NCBI GenBank assembly: GCA_947468785.1 | Contig: CANIMS010000032.1 | Location: 1 to 10,792, forward strand | Source of the DNA: Betaproteobacteria bacterium | Lineage (GTDB): Bacteria; Pseudomonadota; Gammaproteobacteria; Burkholderiales; Burkholderiaceae | DNA: 10,792 nucleotides | Direction: 5' to 3' | In this document: positions 6,899-10,792 of the stretch, one piece after another | Layout: each line of letters opens with the position of its first letter | Numbering within the stretch: the stretch's first letter is position 1 | The notes under the pieces: model-generated | What the model saw: the letters and a program-made list of their open reading frames with translations, nothing else | The model's database searches: none | Told to the model about the DNA's origin: nothing | Position numbers and translations under genes: made by a program

Positions 6899-6931
6899 AA
6901 TAATGCCGGGGCTAATAGCTCCGGCATTATT
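6899..6931. terminator. strong hairpin between convergent FAH and rhodanese genes
   Basis: An 11-bp perfect stem (6899-6909 with 6921-6931, core AATAATGCCGG) extends by four more pairs, one a G-T wobble, to a 3-base loop. It begins 3 bases after the FAH stop and ends 14 bases before the rhodanese stop. It probably serves both strands, although neither side has a proper T run. Confidence 0.65.
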
Positions 6932-6945
6932 ACCGCTGCAATAGA

Positions 6946-8529
6946 TTAAAGAACCCAGAAATGGTGGGTTCCATCTTTGCCAAGTTGCTCTACTAATCCA
7001 AATTCCCAATCGAGATAGGCCTGCATTGCTTTTGGATCGACGCTAGTACCTTCGTATGGACGTTTATAGCGATCTAAAGGAGGAGAGGCTAAGTGGGTTG
7101 CCCCCTTTTCTAATTCCAGTCCATTATCTGTCCAGCTTTTATTGCCACCATCAAGCACGAATACTTCTGCCTTAGTCAGCTTCTCTAATTCTGGTGCGGC
7201 AAATAATGCAAGCTCACTGGGGCCGCTCGTCAGAACATAGCGATCAACTGGCGGTATATTTTTAAGTGCCTCTGCCAATTGAGAGCGCAAGGCATACCAA
7301 CTTCCGGGGATATGTCCTTTTAGATAATGAGCATGTGTACTGAAATCAATCGTCATCGTATTGCTGTCTGTCTTTAGCCAAGTAGACAGTGTTTTGGCAT
7401 CAACCAGATTCACCTTGGGCGGCATCGGAATTGCTGGCTTCCATGCCCCACGTTCGGTCATGTTGCTAGCATTGACGCCATCCAATACAAATACATCCCA
7501 TGCCATTTGCGCTAACCAAGATGCAGGCATATTTGCTCTGACACCGCTAGGGTCAACTAAGACGATACGCGCTCCACGAACAGGTGCCGTCATCTCCGTT
7601 TCTTGTACAAGCTGCCCTCCTGGAACAGAACGAAAGCCGGGTAGGTGGCCTGCCTCATACTCCTCTGGAGTGCGAGTATCAAAGAAGTAAGTAGTGCGTT
7701 CAGTTTGTGATTGCCATTGTTGAATATCACTAAGGCTGGCGCGCTTTACACCAGCCCTATCGGCAACACTGCGTGCGCGATCCGCTGCTTCTTGGGCATT
7801 TTTATCGCTGACCTCAGGAAAGCGACGAGTCTGCCCTTTATCAAGTTCTTGTCCGGCCAAGGTCCAGCCTATCGTGCCATTACGTAAGGCGTTCACTTGA
7901 TTGGGAATACCGGCATTAATGAGTGACTGTGTGCCAATAATGCTACGGGTTCTGCCAGCACAATTGACGATAATTTTGGTATTTGGGTTAGGTGCTAACT
8001 CAGGAACTCGTAAGACCAACTCTGCGCCTGGCACACTAATACCAGTAGGAATACTCATGGTGTTGTATTCATCAAAGCGCCTGACATCCACTACCACTAC
8101 ATCTTCTTTGGCATCTAGTAATTGCTTAACTTCTTGTGCTGAGAGAGAGGGGGTATGGCGCTTTGATTCAACAAACTCTCCAAAAGACTTACTCGGCACG
8201 TTAACGTCTTTAAATACTTCACCGCCCGCTGCTTTCCAGTTTGCAACACCACCAGCAAATACGGAGACATCTTGATATCCCAGTGATATCAAACGCTCTG
8301 CAGCAAGTTGTGCAAAACCTTCACCATCATCTAAGGTAACAATTGGCACATCCTTACGGGGTAGCTTGCTATAAGCATCTATTTCAATTCGTGACAGAGG
8401 CAGATTGGCAGCAAAGAGAGGGTGCTCTTGAGCATGTGGATCCTCTTCTCGAACATCTAGAAATGCAATCTCTTCTTTATTGAGAAGTTTATTGCGAATA
8501 AATTCATAATTTTTTGTATTGATACTCAT
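6946..8529 (-). CDS. four-domain rhodanese-like sulfurtransferase with a single active-site cysteine
   Basis: The 527-residue protein has four tandem rhodanese domains at about residues 8-105, 128-230, 262-366 and 374-475, plus a tail with KRPYEGT and aromatic residues. Domain 2 has a full active loop, N-C-A-G-R-T-R-S at 189-196, where Cys190 would carry the persulfide sulfur. At the matching sites domains 1, 3 and 4 read TLDDGEG (65-71), VDPSGVR (325-331) and TSGPSEL (434-440), so they lack the cysteine. Cys190 is the only cysteine in the whole protein. CDC25-like substrate-loop residues are kept in domain 3 (FFDTRTPEEYEAGHLPG). No signal peptide is visible, so it should be cytoplasmic. It follows a Bug-type binding protein by 21 bases in the same direction, making a probable operon. 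Sulfur donor and acceptor are unknown. Confidence 0.92.
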   Translation of the reverse strand: MSINTKNYEFIRNKLLNKEEIAFLDVREEDPHAQEHPLFAANLPLSRIEIDAYSKLPRKDVPIVTLDDGEGFAQLAAERLISLGYQDVSVFAGGVANWKAAGGEVFKDVNVPSKSFGEFVESKRHTPSLSAQEVKQLLDAKEDVVVVDVRRFDEYNTMSIPTGISVPGAELVLRVPELAPNPNTKIIVNCAGRTRSIIGTQSLINAGIPNQVNALRNGTIGWTLAGQELDKGQTRRFPEVSDKNAQEAADRARSVADRAGVKRASLSDIQQWQSQTERTTYFFDTRTPEEYEAGHLPGFRSVPGGQLVQETEMTAPVRGARIVLVDPSGVRANMPASWLAQMAWDVFVLDGVNASNMTERGAWKPAIPMPPKVNLVDAKTLSTWLKTDSNTMTIDFSTHAHYLKGHIPGSWYALRSQLAEALKNIPPVDRYVLTSGPSELALFAAPELEKLTKAEVFVLDGGNKSWTDNGLELEKGATHLASPPLDRYKRPYEGTSVDPKAMQAYLDWEFGLVEQLGKDGTHHFWVL

Positions 8530-8550
8530 CTTGTCTCTACTGTTTTAGAT

Positions 8551-9525
8551 TTAATCTAATTTGGCATTTGATTTTTTAACAACTTCACTCCAGCGCACTA
8601 TCTCTTGGTTGACATAGGTGGCAAGTTCAGCGCGACTCATCTTAGGAACGCTAGCTCCCATACCAGCCCAACGTTCTTTGATTTCAGGTGATGCGAGTGC
8701 AGTTTGTACTTCAGCACTCATCTTTTCAACGATATCTTTCGGCGTGCCTTTAATAGCCCACATTGCGTACCAACTGGAGACCACAAAATTACTTATACCC
8801 AATTCTTGGGCTGTGGGTACGTTAGGAAATGCATCACTTCGTTTGCTGCTTGCTACAGCCACAGCAATTAACTGACCACTTTTAATAAATGGAGCTGCTC
8901 CCGCCAAAGTATCAAACATCATATCGACTTGACCAGCCACTAGATCTTGCAGAGCAGGGCCTGTACCGCGATAAGGAATATGGGTGATGAATAATTTGTT
9001 TTGCATCTTAAACAACTCACCGGTGAGATGCTGAGAGGTGCCATTTCCTGTGGAGGCATAGTTAAATTTACCGGGATTTTTACGGATCTCTTCAATGATG
9101 GATTTGAGATCATTTTTTGTAAACTTATTCGGGTTCACAACAATGACGTGTGGGACGCTGCCAATAATGGCGATTGGCTCAAAATCCTTGGTGATGTCGT
9201 AGGGAAGATTAGGATACATACTCGGAGCAATGGAGTGATGCACCGCACCAAGAAGCCAGGTATATCCATCAGGCGGCATTTTGGCTGCCGCTGCCGCCCC
9301 TACAGTACCTCCAGCACCCCCACGGTTATCGACCACAATGGATGCACCTAATTGAGTCGATAGTTGCTTGGCTAGCGGACGCCCAAATGCATCCACGGCC
9401 CCGCCAGGCGGGAAGGGGTTGATGAAAGTAATGGGCTTGCCGGGGCTTGGCCAGGAGCTGGTTTGTGCCCCTACCGTCAGGGTAAGCAGGCTGCTAAGAG
9501 TCAGAAAAATGAGCTTTTTGAGCAT
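8551..9525 (-). CDS. Bug/TctC-family substrate-binding protein, operon partner of the rhodanese
   Basis: The 324-residue protein starts with a Sec signal (LKKLIFLTLSSLLTLTVGA), cut near residue 20. The start at 9525 is chosen because GGAG lies 9 bases before this ATG; an in-frame TTG at 9540 overlaps that site. The mature part has the Bug signatures NPFPPGGAVDAFGRPLA (37-53), DNRGGAGGTVGAAAAA, MPPDGYTWLLG, NPGKFNYASTGNGTSQH, HIPYRGTGPALQDLVAGQ and a C-terminal IKGTP segment. The Asp in GGAVDAFGR sits where family members contact the ligand carboxylate. No TctA/TctB membrane partners are seen. It is the promoter-proximal gene ahead of the rhodanese, which suggests the ligand may be an organic acid linked to sulfur metabolism, but that is an inference from gene order alone. 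Confidence 0.93.
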   Translation of the reverse strand: MLKKLIFLTLSSLLTLTVGAQTSSWPSPGKPITFINPFPPGGAVDAFGRPLAKQLSTQLGASIVVDNRGGAGGTVGAAAAAKMPPDGYTWLLGAVHHSIAPSMYPNLPYDITKDFEPIAIIGSVPHVIVVNPNKFTKNDLKSIIEEIRKNPGKFNYASTGNGTSQHLTGELFKMQNKLFITHIPYRGTGPALQDLVAGQVDMMFDTLAGAAPFIKSGQLIAVAVASSKRSDAFPNVPTAQELGISNFVVSSWYAMWAIKGTPKDIVEKMSAEVQTALASPEIKERWAGMGASVPKMSRAELATYVNQEIVRWSEVVKKSNAKLD

Positions 9526-9559
9526 TTTTGATATCTCCAAAATTGTATTTATGTAATGT

Positions 9560-9641
9560 AGCCATTTTGGCTGATCCCTGCCTTCTAGGCGTTATCCCTG
9601 ATGAAAAAGGCTGATTTTTGGCGTTTTTATAGGGATATACT
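9560..9641. repeat. short direct and inverted repeats in the divergent control region
   Basis: In the 163-base gap between the Bug and Hc1-like genes, GGCTGAT occurs at 9569-9575 and 9609-9615 (40 bases apart). ATCCCTG occurs at 9574-9580 and 9594-9600 (20 bases apart), and its core recurs inverted as AGGGAT at 9631-9636. Small hairpins AGCCA-TTT-TGGCT (9560-9572) and GCCT-TCT-AGGC (9580-9590) overlap them. The near-helical spacing suggests protein binding sites. Confidence 0.35.
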
Positions 9642-9665
9642 GACTTCGTTGTTAAAAAGTATATT
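9636..9665 (+). promoter_or_regulatory. candidate -10 elements for the Hc1-like gene
   Basis: TATACT at 9636-9641 and TATATT at 9660-9665 each match the -10 consensus at five of six positions, but neither has a convincing -35 at 16-18 bases. Which one is used cannot be decided from sequence. The first would give a leader of about 40 bases. Confidence 0.25.
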
Positions 9666-9688
9666 TTTTTAGATGAAGAGGAGACAGG

Positions 9689-9877
9689 ATGTCACAACAC
9701 GATACATTGTTGGCTGCTTTTGAAACTTACAAAGCTGAAAACGAAAAATTTATTGAAAAGGGCATTAAGGCATCTGCAGCTCGTGCTCGCAAAGCCTTGC
9801 AAGAAATTGCAGGCGCATGCAAAGAACGTCGTAAAGAAATTACTGCTGCAAAAGAGGCAATGGAAGCTAAGAAGTAA
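9689..9877 (+). CDS. small Hc1-like (histone H1-like) DNA-binding protein
   Basis: This is a 62-residue, lysine- and alanine-rich helical protein. Its segment FIEKGIKASAARARKALQEIAGACKERRKEI (given here only as the span, residues 21-51, with key pieces KASAARARK and CKERRKEI) resembles the N-terminal dimerising/DNA-contact part of chlamydial Hc1 and its proteobacterial relatives. Unlike chlamydial Hc1, it has no long Lys/Ala-rich tail and ends at EAMEAKK. It should act on the nucleoid in the cytoplasm. The start is set by an excellent ribosome binding site, AGGAG at 9679-9683, five bases from the ATG, suggesting high expression. A strong terminator follows 21 bases after the stop, so it is monocistronic. 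The small size and Hc1-like pattern are clear; actual DNA binding is inferred. Confidence 0.75.
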   Translation: MSQHDTLLAAFETYKAENEKFIEKGIKASAARARKALQEIAGACKERRKEITAAKEAMEAKK

Positions 9878-9898
9878 TTCTTAATCTCATTGATCAGT

Positions 9899-9928
9899 AA
9901 GCCTAGCCTTAAACCGCTAGGCTTTTTT
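9899..9928 (+). terminator. Rho-independent terminator of the Hc1-like gene
   Basis: A perfect 9-bp stem (AAGCCTAGC at 9899-9907 with GCTAGGCTT at 9916-9924) has an 8-base loop and runs into six T residues at 9923-9928. It is the best terminator in the window, and lies 11 bases before the convergent DUF1330 gene's stop. Confidence 0.92.
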
Positions 9929-9939
9929 ATTGCACTAGT

Positions 9940-10233
9940 TCAAATAGAAATACCAAAGAGCGTCAGTTTCATAGCCTGATTACGAATCGGCACTAGTGAT
10001 TGATATTGTGGACTGTGCACCCAGGCATGAGCATCTTCTTTGCTTGAAAAGTGCAACTCAACAAAAGTATTAAAAGGCATGCAATGAAGTTCATTCCAGA
10101 AGATATCAGTAATGACCCCGCGTGCTTTGATTTGACCTTTAAAGAGCTCTACAGTTTGACCAACCTGCTGACGGTATTGTTCAAACGCATTCTGGTCTGT
10201 TAATTCCATTAGGCCGATTACTTTGAATGTCAT
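9940..10233 (-). CDS. DUF1330-family ferredoxin-like fold protein
   Basis: The 97-residue protein matches the DUF1330 pattern: a first strand (FKVIGLMEL), a helix with FEQYRQQVGQTVELF, a strand with RGVITDIFW, a strand FVELHFSSKEDAHAWVHSPQYQSLVPIR that carries the family's F-x-S/D-x-x-x-A-x-x-W-x-x-S-x-x-Y-Q motif, and a final strand. These form a dimeric alpha-beta barrel; the biochemical role is unknown. I start at ATG 10233, which has GAG 5 bases upstream; a GTG at 10239 would add two residues. It is divergent from the cupin gene with 57 bases between them, so the two may share control. No signal peptide, so cytoplasmic. Confidence 0.8.
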   Translation of the reverse strand: MTFKVIGLMELTDQNAFEQYRQQVGQTVELFKGQIKARGVITDIFWNELHCMPFNTFVELHFSSKEDAHAWVHSPQYQSLVPIRNQAMKLTLFGISI

Positions 10234-10290
10234 ATACACTCGTATTAAAAATTGAATATCAGCAGTTTATAACCGCGCTATAGTTAAGTC

Positions 10291-10557
10291 ATGAATCGCG
10301 ATGAATTTCTTCGAACCTTAGGGCAGGAGGGCTATCCGGAGCCTGTAGAGGTATTGCGCGAACCAAATGGGCACCTAGATCATCACACGCATCCATTTGA
10401 GGTGAAAGCACTTGTATTGAGTGGCAGTATTGAATTAACAATTAATGGAATTACAAGTCATTACAGTTCAGGCAGCGTTTTTCATCTGGGCTTTGAAGAA
10501 ATTCATGCAGAAACGTATGGGCCCCAGGGGGTTCATTATTTGGCCGCTAGAAAATAA
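10291..10557 (+). CDS. small single-domain cupin protein
   Basis: The 88-residue protein is one small beta-barrel cupin. Metal-binding residues of motif 1 are visible as His32 and His34 (HHTHPFE, residues 31-37) with Glu37, and the motif closes with Gly45 in LVLSGSIEL. Motif 2 supplies His72 in FEEIHAE after GSVFHLG. A 3-His/1-Glu metal site is thus complete. Cupins this short act as isomerases, dioxygenases or sugar- or acid-binding regulators, and no specific role can be assigned. The ribosome binding site is poor, and the start was chosen because it is the only in-frame ATG at the head of the fold. It faces the selD gene tail to tail (27 bases apart). Confidence 0.82.
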   Translation: MNRDEFLRTLGQEGYPEPVEVLREPNGHLDHHTHPFEVKALVLSGSIELTINGITSHYSSGSVFHLGFEEIHAETYGPQGVHYLAARK

Positions 10558-10584
10558 CTACTTTCCCTAGGTCGTAATTACAAG

Positions 10585-10792
10585 TTAAGAAATAACCAAC
10601 GCTTTTTCTTGAAGCTTACCCATTTGGCCGATGACACGCGCCCCTAGAAAATGGTGTTGATTAAAAATCTCCAGAACTTCCTTCACACAATCTGGGCTGC
10701 ACGAAACTAATAATCCCCCACTCGTTTGAGGATCAGTTAATAAAGCTTGTTGGGTAGGTGTAAAGCTGCTTGGTACGGCTACTTCATTGCCA
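10585..10792 (-). CDS. selD: selenide, water dikinase (selenophosphate synthase), C-terminal end only
   Basis: The reverse strand encodes the last 68 residues of SelD; the rest lies beyond the right edge. The frame starts G-N-E-V-A-V-P and soon gives the hallmark LLTDPQTSGGLLVSCSP, followed by VLEIFNQHHFLGARVIGQM, and ends LVIS before TAA at 10585-10587. SelD makes selenophosphate from selenide and ATP for selenocysteine and/or 2-selenouridine in tRNA. The LTDPQTSGGLL motif is diagnostic of the ATPase fold's C-terminal domain. The N-terminal catalytic Cys/Sec site is not in view, so whether this copy carries Cys or Sec cannot be told. Its partners (selA/selB or mnmH) are not in the window. 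Confidence 0.93.
   Translation of the reverse strand, partial: GNEVAVPSSFTPTQQALLTDPQTSGGLLVSCSPDCVKEVLEIFNQHHFLGARVIGQMGKLQEKALVIS

Noticed and set aside
7361..8275. Two open frames of 109 and 124 codons on the plus strand opposite the rhodanese gene
   Set aside because: They are antisense to a clearly conserved four-domain protein, have no ribosome binding site and low-complexity Ser/Thr-rich translations. They are shadows of codon use on the other strand.
9001..9351. 116-codon plus-strand frame inside the minus-strand Bug gene
   Set aside because: It lies antisense to well-conserved Bug motifs and its product resembles no family. Treated as a shadow frame.
10234..10290. Shared promoter between the DUF1330 and cupin genes (TTGAAT at 10252, TATAAC at 10268, TATAGT at 10279)
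   Set aside because: The -35-like and -10-like pieces are spaced 10 or 21 bases apart, outside the usual range, so no promoter can be called.
1..10792. Mobile element, toxin-antitoxin, phage defence or CRISPR system
   Set aside because: No transposase, integrase, nuclease, repeat-spacer array or paired small toxin-like genes were seen on either strand; the genes are typical chromosomal housekeeping and transport families.

Overview
The window reads as an ordinary, gene-dense piece of a betaproteobacterial chromosome, most likely from the family Burkholderiaceae and close to Polynucleobacter. This is inferred from three things: two solitary Bug-type periplasmic binding proteins, a typical Burkholderiales gene set (phasin-like protein, Hc1-like nucleoid protein, four-domain rhodanese, group II truncated haemoglobin, SelD), and base composition that is more AT-rich by eye than most of that family. 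I see no insertion sequence, phage gene, CRISPR array, tRNA or rRNA. No stretch longer than 300 bases lacks a gene.

Left part (1-3093): the 3' part of a LOG/TIGR00730 Rossmann nucleotide hydrolase, a small three-helix membrane protein resembling a K+ channel pore with a degenerate filter, and a YhiN/HI0933-type flavoprotein all run on the plus strand. A TerC-family membrane transporter faces them on the minus strand with only 10 bases between stop codons.

Centre (3160-6931): a Bug-type binding protein runs divergently from terC and overlaps tail-to-tail with a group II truncated haemoglobin. Then come a phasin-like helical protein with its own promoter and terminator, a minus-strand pair (small lipoprotein, then a 73-residue Trp-rich TIGR02450 protein), and a fumarylacetoacetate-hydrolase-family enzyme with a twin-arginine signal. 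A strong hairpin closes this part.

Right part (6946-10792): a minus-strand operon encodes a second Bug-type binding protein followed 21 bases later by a four-domain rhodanese whose only cysteine is the catalytic one of domain 2. A repeat-containing control region separates it from a divergent 62-residue Hc1-like DNA-binding protein with a clear terminator. A DUF1330 protein, a small cupin and the C-terminal end of selenophosphate synthase (SelD) complete the window.

I found no clearly undescribed multigene system. The most promising leads are the Bug-rhodanese operon and its one-cysteine architecture, the filter-degenerate channel-like protein, the Tat-exported FAH enzyme behind an inverted repeat, the tail-less Hc1-like protein, and the lipoprotein/Trp-rich pair.
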